Shown here: positions 18,505-26,458 of the stretch, piece after piece
Layout: every line of letters starts with the position of its first letter
How positions within the stretch are numbered: position 1 is the first letter of the stretch
Position numbers and translations under genes: made by a program
The notes under the pieces: generated by a model
Seen by the model: only the letters and a program-made list of their open reading frames with translations
What the model was told of the DNA's origin: nothing
Database searches by the model: none
From: Rhodospirillaceae bacterium
GTDB taxonomy: Bacteria; Pseudomonadota; Alphaproteobacteria; CACIAM-22H2
Assembly (NCBI GenBank): GCA_027490975.1
Contig: JAIXXA010000040.1
Span: 1-39,127, forward strand
Reading direction: 5' to 3'
DNA length: 39,127 bases

Positions 18505-18541
18505 GCCGCTGCCCCTCTTTTGCCGAAAGAGGAGCAGCGGC
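18505..18541. other. Strong stem-loop between the DUF3830 gene and pcaH
   Basis: GCCGCTGC (18505-18512) pairs with GCAGCGGC (18534-18541), and after one mismatch CCTCTTT pairs with AAAGAGG around a short TTGCCG-type loop. It lies about 45 bp downstream of the DUF3830 stop on the minus strand. No U-run follows on either strand, so it may be a processing or stability element, or a weak terminator separating DUF3830 from pcaHG. Confidence 0.5.
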
Positions 18542-18551
18542 GCATCATTAG

Positions 18552-18580
18552 AGTGTCGCAAAAAACAACCTAAATGTCAA
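18552..18580 (-). promoter_or_regulatory. Possible promoter upstream of the hairpin and pcaHG
   Basis: On the minus strand a perfect TTGACA (18580-18575) is followed after 17 bp by GACACT (18557-18552), which matches the -10 consensus at only three positions. It starts just after the DUF3830 stop codon. A transcript from here would pass the stem-loop at 18505-18541 before pcaH. Weak prediction. Confidence 0.25.
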
Positions 18581-18586
18581 GAATTC

Positions 18587-19003
18587 TCAAGGCACCGCTT
18601 CGAACAGAATGTCCTGCGCACCCTGCCACAGCACGCTCTTGCCGAAGGCCGCGAGATTCTCGAGCCCGTCGGTCAGCGTGATGAAATGGTTGCCGGCAAG
18701 CTGCCCAACCTTGCTCGCGAAGCGCACGCCGCCATAGGCAAGGATCAGTTCGGTTTCGCTGACCCCACCGGGATAAAGCAGGAAATGGCCGGGGGCGGGA
18801 TAGCTCGTGTGGTTCTCGAGACCGAGCCCGAAATCGAGGGACCCAAGCGGGATCCAGCAGCCCTCCCCGCTCCAGCGCACATGGATGATCTTGCTGCGCC
18901 AGGGCAGCAGGCTGCGGAATTTCGCCACCGTCGCGGGGGCAGCCTCCGTCTCGAACCGGCCGCCGAACACATAGCTTCCCGCCGTCACGCGCACGCGATC
19001 CAT
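18587..19003 (-). CDS. DUF3830 family protein
   Basis: A 138-residue protein of the DUF3830 family, which has a cyclophilin-like beta-barrel fold and no established function. Typical features are the N-terminal VRVTAGSYVFGGRFETEAAP, the central IIHVRWSGEGCWIPLG block, the PAPGHFLLYPGG turn and a C-terminal HFITLTDGLENLA. Nothing catalytic is evident. AAGGA lies 7 nt before ATG 19003. It is divergent from the iron alcohol dehydrogenase gene with 130 bp between them. DUF3830 genes often sit near amidohydrolases and importers, so a role in a catabolic step is possible but unproven. Confidence 0.8.
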   Translation of the reverse strand: MDRVRVTAGSYVFGGRFETEAAPATVAKFRSLLPWRSKIIHVRWSGEGCWIPLGSLDFGLGLENHTSYPAPGHFLLYPGGVSETELILAYGGVRFASKVGQLAGNHFITLTDGLENLAAFGKSVLWQGAQDILFEAVP

Positions 19004-19133
19004 TCGCTGTTCCTTCTGCCGTTTCGCGATCTCGAGGAAACGACACTAGAGCGGCCGGGGGCTTGCGCCTAGGGCCTGTTCGCCGCCCAAACGCCGACGT
19101 AGAATTTGGGATCGTTCACTTGGAAGCCGAACC

Positions 19134-20276
19134 ATGCCCCTCATCAAATACATCACCGACATCCAGATCGATTTCGGCGCGTCGAAGCTGCTGCTTGAGG
19201 CGTGCGCCTCCGCCGGCATCAAGCGCCCGCTGGTCGTGACCGACAAAGGCGTCGTCGCCGCCGGCGTTGCGGCCCAAGCGCTTGCCGCGATCGAGGGGCG
19301 TCTGCCGGTTGCGATCTTCGACGGCACGCCCGGCAATCCGACCGAGCTTGCGGTCGAGGCCGCCCTCGAGGCCTATCGCGCGCACGGGGCGGACGGGCTT
19401 ATCGCCGTCGGCGGCGGCTCGTCGATCGACCTTGCCAAGGGTTTGGCGATCTTGGCGACGCACCCGGCCCCCTTGTCGCAGTACGCCACGATCGACGGCG
19501 GGGCGCCCAAGATCACGGCGGCCTGCGCGCCCCTGATCGCGATGCCGACCACGGCGGGCACGGGCAGCGAGGTGGCGCGCGGCGCGATCGTGATCCTCAA
19601 GGACGGGCGCAAGGTCGGGTTCCATTCGTGGCATCTGGTGCCGCGCACGGCCATTCTCGATCCCGACTTGACGCTCTCTTTGCCGCCCGGCCTTACGGCG
19701 GCGACCGGCATGGATGCGATGGCGCATTGCATCGAAACCTTCCTCGCCCCCGCCTTCAACCCGCCCGCCGACGGCATCGCGCTCGACGGGTTGGCGCGCG
19801 CGGCTAAATGGCTGCGCCGTGCGGTCGAGAACGGCAGCGACCGCGAAGCGCGCCGCCAGATGATGAGTGCGTCGGCACAGGGTGCTCTCGCCTTCCAGAA
19901 AGGTTTGGGGGCTGTCCATTCGCTGTCGCATGCGCTCGGCAGCTACAAGGTCAAGTCGCTGCATCACGGCACCCTCAATGCCGTGGTGCTGCCGGCAGTA
20001 CTTCGCTTCAACGAAACCGCCGCCAGTGCGGTTGCGGAGGACAAATACGCGCGGCTGCGCCAGGCAATGGGCCTGCCCGCAGGTGCCGCCGTCGATGCCG
20101 CCATCGCCGCACTCAACCGCGAGCTTGGCCTGGCTTCGGGGCTTGGCGCGATGGGGGTCGAAAAAGACTTCATCGACGAGGCGGTCGGCAAGGCGATGAA
20201 AGACCATTGCCACGCGACCAATCCGCGCATCGCGACACCGGAAGAATATCGCGCGATGCTGGCCGAAAGCTGGTAA
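19134..20276 (+). CDS. Iron-containing alcohol dehydrogenase
   Basis: A 380-residue group III alcohol dehydrogenase. The NAD-binding GGGSSID is at 93-99, and PTTAGTGSEV at 138-147 is a family signature. Likely metal ligands are Asp194 and His198 (GMDAMAHCIE), His266 (SHALG) and His278 (LHHGT). Such enzymes interconvert small alcohols and aldehydes or ketones with NAD; the substrate cannot be deduced. GGAAG lies 8 nt before ATG 19134. It is followed after 34 bp by an aldehyde dehydrogenase, so the pair probably oxidises an alcohol through an aldehyde to an acid. Confidence 0.93.
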   Translation: MPLIKYITDIQIDFGASKLLLEACASAGIKRPLVVTDKGVVAAGVAAQALAAIEGRLPVAIFDGTPGNPTELAVEAALEAYRAHGADGLIAVGGGSSIDLAKGLAILATHPAPLSQYATIDGGAPKITAACAPLIAMPTTAGTGSEVARGAIVILKDGRKVGFHSWHLVPRTAILDPDLTLSLPPGLTAATGMDAMAHCIETFLAPAFNPPADGIALDGLARAAKWLRRAVENGSDREARRQMMSASAQGALAFQKGLGAVHSLSHALGSYKVKSLHHGTLNAVVLPAVLRFNETAASAVAEDKYARLRQAMGLPAGAAVDAAIAALNRELGLASGLGAMGVEKDFIDEAVGKAMKDHCHATNPRIATPEEYRAMLAESW

Positions 20277-20310
20277 GGCACGCCACGCGTACGCATCTTA
20301 GGAAAACGCC

Positions 20311-21834
20311 ATGACCGCCATCGATCTCGCCAAAGAAACCGCCCGCCTGCTTGCGCAGCTCGGCGTGGACAACGCCGCCTTCGCGACCGGGGCACGCTTT
20401 GTTCGCACGCCGATCACGGGCGAAACCATTGGCCGCGTGACGGATGCGGACGCGACCCAAACCGCGGCCGCGGTCGAAGCGGCGCATGCGGCCTATCTTG
20501 CGTGGCGCTCGGTGCCGGCCCCGCGGCGCGGCGAGCTTGTGCGGCTGTTCGGCGACGAACTGCGCGCGCACAAGGCCGAGCTTGGGCGGCTCGTGTCGAT
20601 CGAAGTCGGCAAGATCGCGTCCGAGGGTTTGGGCGAAGTGCAGGAGATGATCGACATTTGCGACTTCGCGGTCGGTTTGTCGCGCCAGCTCTACGGCCTC
20701 ACCATCGCGACCGAACGCGCGCAGCATCGCATGATGGAGACCTGGCATCCGCTTGGCGTGGTCGGCATCGTGTCGGCCTTCAATTTTCCGGTCGCGGTGT
20801 GGGCGTGGAACGCGGCGCTCGCCCTTGTGTGCGGCAATTCGATCGTGTGGAAACCGTCGGAGAAGACGCCGCTCACGGCCCTCGCCACAGCTTCCCTGTT
20901 CGCGCGCGCCGTCGCCAAGTTCGCAGACGCCCCGGCGGGCCTCTCCTCGGTGGTGCTCGGCGGGCGCGAAGCGGGCCACGCGCTTGTCGACCATGCGAAA
21001 GTCGCACTCGTGTCGGCGACCGGCTCGACCGCGATGGGCCGCGCGGTGGGCCCGCGCGTGGCGCAGCGCTTCGGACGCGTGCTGCTGGAACTCGGCGGCA
21101 ACAATGCCGCCATCGTGTGCCCGAGTGCGGATCTCGATCTTGCCGTGCGTGGCCTTGCCTTCGCCGCGATGGGGACGGCCGGCCAGCGCTGCACCACGCT
21201 GCGGCGCCTGTTCGTGCACAGTTCGATCTACGAGGCGCTGATCGGTCGGCTCAAACGCGCCTATCTGTCGGTCGGCATCGGCAATCCGCTCGTACCGGAC
21301 ACGCTCGTCGGCCCGCTCATCGACAAAGCCGCGTTCGATGCGATGCAGGCGGCTCTTGCCCAAGCGACTGCGCTGGGCGGCAAGACGACCGGCGGCGCGC
21401 GCGTGGCGGAGGGTTTTGCGGCCGACGCCTATTACGTGCGCCCGGCCCTCGTCGAAATGCCCGACCAGATCGGCCCCGTTCTCGACGAGACGTTCGCACC
21501 CGTCCTCTATGCGATGCGCTACGACGATCTCGACGACGCGATCGCCAAGCACAATGCGGTGGCGCAAGGCCTGTCCTCGTCGATCTTCACGAACGATCTG
21601 CGCGAAGCCGAACTTTTCCTGTCCGCGCGCGGCTCCGACTGCGGCATCGCCAACGTCAATATCGGCCCGTCGGGAGCCGAGATCGGCGGCGCTTTCGGCG
21701 GCGAAAAGGAAACCGGCGGCGGGCGCGAATCGGGTTCGGATTCGTGGCGCGCCTATATGCGAAGGGCCACCAACACGGTCAATTACGGCAGCACGCTGCC
21801 GCTCGCACAAGGCGTCAAGTTCGACATCGGCTAA
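20311..21834 (+). CDS. Aldehyde dehydrogenase, ALDH7 (aminoadipate semialdehyde dehydrogenase)-like
   Basis: A 507-residue NAD-dependent aldehyde dehydrogenase. Active-site residues are Asn158 (AFNFPV), Lys181 (WKPSEKTPLTA), Glu260 (LLELGGNNA) and Cys294 (GTAGQRCTTLRRLF). The GQRCTTLRR motif and LELGGNNA are typical of the ALDH7/antiquitin group, whose members oxidise alpha-aminoadipate semialdehyde and related aldehydes. It is likely co-transcribed with the iron alcohol dehydrogenase. Its stop overlaps the stop of the convergent Liv ATPase gene by 4 bp. A specific substrate is not supported by the context. Confidence 0.92.
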   Translation: MTAIDLAKETARLLAQLGVDNAAFATGARFVRTPITGETIGRVTDADATQTAAAVEAAHAAYLAWRSVPAPRRGELVRLFGDELRAHKAELGRLVSIEVGKIASEGLGEVQEMIDICDFAVGLSRQLYGLTIATERAQHRMMETWHPLGVVGIVSAFNFPVAVWAWNAALALVCGNSIVWKPSEKTPLTALATASLFARAVAKFADAPAGLSSVVLGGREAGHALVDHAKVALVSATGSTAMGRAVGPRVAQRFGRVLLELGGNNAAIVCPSADLDLAVRGLAFAAMGTAGQRCTTLRRLFVHSSIYEALIGRLKRAYLSVGIGNPLVPDTLVGPLIDKAAFDAMQAALAQATALGGKTTGGARVAEGFAADAYYVRPALVEMPDQIGPVLDETFAPVLYAMRYDDLDDAIAKHNAVAQGLSSSIFTNDLREAELFLSARGSDCGIANVNIGPSGAEIGGAFGGEKETGGGRESGSDSWRAYMRRATNTVNYGSTLPLAQGVKFDIG

Positions 21835-22535
21835 AGCTCGAGATACGTCTTGCGCGCGGTCGCGTCCGCCGTCAAAGCGGCCATGGTTCCGCTGTAGCGG
21901 ACTTGGCCTTTCTCGAGGATGACCGCGCGATCGGCGAGCCGCCTCGCGAAATGCAGATTCTGCTCGCACAGCAGCACGGCCAGGCCTTCGCGTTTGAGGG
22001 CGGCGATCGCGGCTTCCATCTGTTCGACGACGAGCGGGGCAAGCCCCTCGGACGGTTCGTCGAGCAGCAGCATTTTGGGATTGCCCATCAGCGTGCGCGC
22101 GACCGCAAGCATCTGCTGCTCGCCGCCCGACATGCGCCCGCCCGGCCGGTCGATCAGCGTTTCGAGATTTGGGAAGAGCTTGAACAGGCGCGAAGGCGTC
22201 CACGGCGCGAAGCCTTGGCGCGATGCGCGGCGCGCGACTTCGAGGTTTTCGCGCACCGTGAGATCCGTGAAGATCCGCCGTTCCTCGGGAACGTAGCCGA
22301 GCCCGAGCCGCGCAATGCGGTAAGGGGCGAGACCCGCAACGGCAACGCCGTCGAAAACCACACGCCCGCGCGCGGGCGGCACGAGCCCCAAGATCGCTTT
22401 GAGCGTCGTCGACTTTCCGGCCCCGTTGCGGCCCAAGAGGGCAACCACTTCGCCCGCCGCAACGTCGAGCGATACGCCCGCCAGAATCTGCGCGCGGCCG
22501 TAAGACGCATCGAGATCGCGGACTTCGAGCATCAT
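21831..22535 (-). CDS. Branched-chain amino acid-type ABC transporter ATPase (LivF type)
   Basis: A 234-residue ATPase. Walker A is GRNGAGKST (about 36-44), with an Arg where Pro is more usual; the signature is MSGGEQQM and Walker B is MLLLDEP followed by SEGLAP. Length and the short helical region match LivF. The ATG at 22535 overlaps the LivG stop (ATGA). It works with LivG-type and fused LivHM-type proteins encoded upstream. It is the last gene of this minus-strand transporter operon. Confidence 0.94.
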   Translation of the reverse strand: MMLEVRDLDASYGRAQILAGVSLDVAAGEVVALLGRNGAGKSTTLKAILGLVPPARGRVVFDGVAVAGLAPYRIARLGLGYVPEERRIFTDLTVRENLEVARRASRQGFAPWTPSRLFKLFPNLETLIDRPGGRMSGGEQQMLAVARTLMGNPKMLLLDEPSEGLAPLVVEQMEAAIAALKREGLAVLLCEQNLHFARRLADRAVILEKGQVRYSGTMAALTADATARKTYLEL

Positions 22536-23293
22536 GCTTGTTCGCCGTACATGGTGCCGGCCCCCAAATAGACCCGGCGCACGGTGGGATCGTTGCGCAC
22601 GGCGTCCGGGCTCCCTTCGGCGATCAAGCGGCCGCGATCGAGCACGAGAATGCGGTCGGCGTGCGCGAACACCGTGTCCATGTCGTGCTCGGTGAACAGC
22701 ACGCCGATCTGCTCGCGGCGCGCGAGGCTTGCCGTGAGCGCCATCAAGGCAAGGCGCTCGACCGGCGCCATGCCGGCCGTGGGTTCGTCCATCAGCAAGA
22801 GGCGCGGCCGACCGGCAAGGGCCACCGCCAGCTCGACGCGCTTTAGGTCGCCGTAGGCAAGCGTGCCGCACGGGCGTTCGGCTTGGTCTTCCATGCCCAC
22901 GCGCGCGAGCAAGGCCAGCGCTTCGTCGCGATAGAGCGTGTCGGCCGAGCGCCACAGGCCGTAGCTTTTTCCGGCAAATGACTGCAGCGCTGCCTGCACG
23001 TTTTCGCGCACGCGCATCGAAGCGAACGTCGCCGTGATCTGGAAGGTGCGGCCCACGCCCAGGCGCGCGATCGCGCGCGGCGGGCGCCCTGCGATGTTTT
23101 CGCCCCCGAGCCGGATCGTGCCGCCGTCGGGGGCGAGCTGGCCGTTCAGCATGTTGAAGCACGTGCTCTTGCCCGCCCCGTTGGGGCCGATCAGTGCGAC
23201 GACTTCGCCGGGGGCGACCGCAAAGCCGACATCGACGACCGCTTCCACCCCGCCGAAGGCTTTGCGCAAACCGTGTGCGACGAGCAGCGTCAT
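22532..23293 (-). CDS. Branched-chain amino acid-type ABC transporter ATPase (LivG type)
   Basis: A 253-residue ATPase with Walker A GPNGAGKST, a LivG-type helical insertion (QSFAGKSYGLWRSADTLYRD), the signature region LAYGDLKRVELAVAL in place of the canonical LSGG, and Walker B LLLMDEPTAGM. The LAYGDLKR variant of the signature is common in this subfamily. ATG 23293 overlaps the permease TGA (ATGA) and gives the normal start MTLLVAHGLRKAFGG; the frame continues upstream only inside the permease gene. Confidence 0.94.
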   Translation of the reverse strand: MTLLVAHGLRKAFGGVEAVVDVGFAVAPGEVVALIGPNGAGKSTCFNMLNGQLAPDGGTIRLGGENIAGRPPRAIARLGVGRTFQITATFASMRVRENVQAALQSFAGKSYGLWRSADTLYRDEALALLARVGMEDQAERPCGTLAYGDLKRVELAVALAGRPRLLLMDEPTAGMAPVERLALMALTASLARREQIGVLFTEHDMDTVFAHADRILVLDRGRLIAEGSPDAVRNDPTVRRVYLGAGTMYGEQA

Positions 23294-25170
23294 GCCGCAC
23301 CCCGCAGGCGCTTGAGCGCGCCGCCGAGCCCGTGCGGGAAAGCGAGCACCAGCGCCAGGATCGCAAAGCCGAGGATCGCGCGCCAATACTCGGTGTTGCG
23401 CGCGATCTCGTCCTGCAGCCAGGTGAAAACGGCCGCCCCCAAGACGGGGCCCGTCAAGGTCTGCACGCCGCCCAGCAGCACCATCGCCAACCCGTCGACC
23501 GAGCGCGCCACGCCGAGCGTGTCGGGCGAGATGCTACCCTTGGCAAACGCGAACAGCCCGCCCGCCAGGCCTGCGAAGGCGCCGCTCAGCGCGAAGGCAA
23601 CCCATTGCACGCGGCGTGTGTCGATGCCGACGGCTTCGGCGCGCATCGGCTGGTCGCGCGCGGCGCGCAAAGCGAGCCCGAAGGGTGCATGCACCGTGCG
23701 CCACAGAAAAAAGATGCCGCCGGCGCACAAGACCAGCGTCGCCCAGAAATAAAGCGTGCGGTCTTTGAGCGCCCCCGCCGGCCACAGGCCGATGAGGCCG
23801 TTCGAGCCGCCGGTCGCGTCGTTCCACTGGAACACGACCGACCACGCGATCTGCGCGAAGGCGAGCGTGAGCATCGCCAGATAGACGCCGCTCAGCCGCA
23901 CGCAGAACCAGCCGAACAGCAACGCCGCCGCCCCGCCCGCAAGCGGGGCCGCAAGCAACGCAGCTTCGGCCGGCAGATCGAGCCGCAGGAAAACCAGTGC
24001 CGCCGCGTAGCTGCCGAGCCCGAAATAGGCCGCATGGCCGAACGAGACGAGCCCGCCCGGCCCCATCAGGAAATGCAAGCTGACGGCGAATAGCGCGAAG
24101 ACGGCGATGTCGCCCATCAGCACCAGCAAATAGCGGTCGCCGCCGAGCGGGGCAAGCGCCAGCAGCACCAGCACCACAAACGACGCAGGCCAGAAGAGCG
24201 GTCCTGGCGGATCGAGCGGGGCGGCGGAAGCACCCGCCCCCCGCGCCAAGGCGAGCGGTTTGCCGAGCAAGCCCCACGGCCGCAGCACGAGCACGGCCGC
24301 CATGATCGCGAACTCGACGACGAGCGTGAGTTTGCTGAACGAGACGACCGTGCCGAACATCGACACGTCGCCAAGGGCGATGCACAAAGCCTTGGCCTGC
24401 GCGATCAGCAGGGCCGCCAGAAAAGCGCCGCCGATCGACCCCATGCCGCCGACCACAACGACCACGAACGCGTCCGAGATCACGGCGAGATCGAGCGACA
24501 ATTGGGCGGGCTCGCGCGGAATCTGCAGGGCGCCGCCGAGCCCCGCCAGAAACGCGCCGAGGAAAAACACGGAGGTGAACAGGCGCCGCTCGTCGGTGCC
24601 CAGCGCCGCCAGCATTTCGCGATCTTGCGTGGCCGCGCGCACGAAAATGCCGTAGCGCGTGCGATGCAGGAGCAGCCACAGCAAGCCCAGCACGAGCGGG
24701 CCTGCCGCGATCAGCAGCAGATCGTATTCGGGAAAGCGGCGGCCGAAGATCTCGACGGCCCCGCGCAAGCCCGGGGCGCGCGGCCCCAGCAATTCCTCCG
24801 CACCCCAGAAGAACAGCACCGCGTCTTTGATGATCAGCACCAGCGCAAAGGTCGCGAGCAGCTGGAACAGTTCGGGCGCTTTGTAGATGCGCCGAAGGAC
24901 GACGATCTCGATGACGACCCCAATGGCGCCAACGCACAAGGCGGCGGCGAGTACGCCGCCCCAGAACCCCAACAGCGTGCTGCGCCCGAAGAGGTCGATC
25001 AAGCTCCAGGCGAGATAGAGCCCGAGCATGAACAAGGCGCCATGCGCGAAATTGACGATGCGCGTGACGCCGAAAATCAGCGACAGCCCAGCCGCCACCA
25101 GAAACAGCGACGAAGCGCCCGCCAACCCGTTCAGAAACTGGATCAGGATGTCGGCGAAAAGGTCCGACAC
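23290..25170 (-). CDS. Fused LivH-LivM permease of a Liv-type ABC transporter
   Basis: A 626-residue membrane protein with both permeases in one chain. Residues 1 to about 300 are LivH-like: SLIFGVTRIVNFAHGALFML, then VVVVVGGMGSIGGAFLAA. Residues about 330-626 are LivM-like: GPGGLVSFGHAAYFGLG and AARDQPMRAEAVGID. Each half has about eight hydrophobic helices. The joining segment is Ala/Pro-rich (about 305-330). The fusion fixes a 1:1 ratio of the two subunits. It lies 12 bp after the binding-protein gene at 25183-26391. Confidence 0.93.
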   Translation of the reverse strand: MSDLFADILIQFLNGLAGASSLFLVAAGLSLIFGVTRIVNFAHGALFMLGLYLAWSLIDLFGRSTLLGFWGGVLAAALCVGAIGVVIEIVVLRRIYKAPELFQLLATFALVLIIKDAVLFFWGAEELLGPRAPGLRGAVEIFGRRFPEYDLLLIAAGPLVLGLLWLLLHRTRYGIFVRAATQDREMLAALGTDERRLFTSVFFLGAFLAGLGGALQIPREPAQLSLDLAVISDAFVVVVVGGMGSIGGAFLAALLIAQAKALCIALGDVSMFGTVVSFSKLTLVVEFAIMAAVLVLRPWGLLGKPLALARGAGASAAPLDPPGPLFWPASFVVLVLLALAPLGGDRYLLVLMGDIAVFALFAVSLHFLMGPGGLVSFGHAAYFGLGSYAAALVFLRLDLPAEAALLAAPLAGGAAALLFGWFCVRLSGVYLAMLTLAFAQIAWSVVFQWNDATGGSNGLIGLWPAGALKDRTLYFWATLVLCAGGIFFLWRTVHAPFGLALRAARDQPMRAEAVGIDTRRVQWVAFALSGAFAGLAGGLFAFAKGSISPDTLGVARSVDGLAMVLLGGVQTLTGPVLGAAVFTWLQDEIARNTEYWRAILGFAILALVLAFPHGLGGALKRLRGAA

Positions 25171-25182
25171 GAAGGTCAGATC

Positions 25183-26391
25183 CTATTCGGGCGGACGCAG
25201 GCTGCGGACCTCGGCGTCCGGCGGCAAATAATCTGCGCCGTCCGCATAGCGCCAGTCGGTCATAACGCCTTTGCCGTTGCGAAGGCCGATGCGGCCCACA
25301 TAGGCGCCCATCGTCGACTGGTGGTCGAGCGTGCGATAGACAATGCGCCCGAACGGCGTGCTGTGCGCGAGGCCCTTCATCGCATCGACGATCTTTTCGG
25401 GCTCGAGCGAGCCCGCTTTGCGGATCGCCTCGGCGGCACCGATCACGGCCGCGTAGCCCACGACCGAGCCCAAACGCGGATAGTCGCGGAACTTCGTCTG
25501 GTAGGCCGCCAGAAAGCGGTCGTGCTCGGGCGTTTTGATGTCCTGCCACGGGTAGCCGGTCACGTACCAACCGACGGGCGCTTCGTCGAGCAGCGGATCG
25601 AGATACTCGGGCTCGCCCGCCAGCAGATTGAAGACCTCGACATTGCGGAACAGGCCGCGCGTGGTGCCCTCGCGCACAAAACGCGACAGGTCGGGGCCGA
25701 ACAGCGACGAGAATATCGCCTCGGGCCGCGCGGCCTGCAACGCTGCCGCAACCGGGCCCGCTTCGATGCGACCCAAGGGAGGCGCCTGCTCGGCCACGAA
25801 CTCAATGTTCGGTTGGCGGGCCAGCATCAGCTTCTTGAAAGCCGCCGTGGCCGACTGGCCGTATTCGTAGTTCGGATAGACGATGGCCCAGCGGCGCTTG
25901 GCGACGCGCACCGCGTCGGGGACCAGCATCGCCGTCTGCATGTAGGTGGAAGCGCGCAGGCGGAACGTGTAGCGGTTGCCCTGCTCCCACACGATTTTGT
26001 CGCTCAGCGGCTCGGATGCCAGGAACGGCACTTTGCGTTCCTTGGCGAAGCTCGACACGGCAAGCCCAACATGCGAGGCGAACGTGCCCATCAGCATCGA
26101 CACGCGCTCGCGCGTCAGCAATTCCTCGGCCAGGCGCACCGCGTCGCCGGGCTGGCCGTTGTCGTCGCGCACCACGATCTCGATCGGCCGGCCCAAAGCG
26201 CCGCCGGCCGCGTTGACCTCGTCGACCGCGAGGTCCATGCCCTTTTTGTAGGGCTCGAGGAAGGCCGCAAAGACCTTGTACGAGTTGAGCTCGCCGATCC
26301 GGATCGGCTCGCGCGCCTGCGCCATCGCGCGCGGGGCAGCAAGAGCAGCGGCGGCGGCTCCTCCGATTTTCAGCACATGCCTGCGGTCCAT
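25183..26391 (-). CDS. Liv-type (HAAT) ABC transporter substrate-binding protein
   Basis: A 402-residue periplasmic binding protein. It has a Tat-like signal (DRRHVLKIGG, then an Ala-rich core ending AMAQA near 25), and the type I fold blocks IRIGELNSY, GMDLAVDEVNAAGGALGRPI and VVRDDNGQPGDAVRLAEELL. AAGGAG upstream of ATG 26391 supports the start. It lies directly before its fused permease and two ATPases, forming a complete transporter. The ligand is not readable; HAAT proteins bind amino acids, but also amides, aromatic acids and other small molecules. The preceding gene encodes an aldo/keto reductase-RidA fusion. Confidence 0.93.
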   Translation of the reverse strand: MDRRHVLKIGGAAAAALAAPRAMAQAREPIRIGELNSYKVFAAFLEPYKKGMDLAVDEVNAAGGALGRPIEIVVRDDNGQPGDAVRLAEELLTRERVSMLMGTFASHVGLAVSSFAKERKVPFLASEPLSDKIVWEQGNRYTFRLRASTYMQTAMLVPDAVRVAKRRWAIVYPNYEYGQSATAAFKKLMLARQPNIEFVAEQAPPLGRIEAGPVAAALQAARPEAIFSSLFGPDLSRFVREGTTRGLFRNVEVFNLLAGEPEYLDPLLDEAPVGWYVTGYPWQDIKTPEHDRFLAAYQTKFRDYPRLGSVVGYAAVIGAAEAIRKAGSLEPEKIVDAMKGLAHSTPFGRIVYRTLDHQSTMGAYVGRIGLRNGKGVMTDWRYADGADYLPPDAEVRSLRPPE

Positions 26392-26458
26392 CGCCTTGTC
26401 TCCTTGGCCGCGAATCATTGCGGCCGATTGTGGCCCGATTATGGCCCAGATGGCGGCG

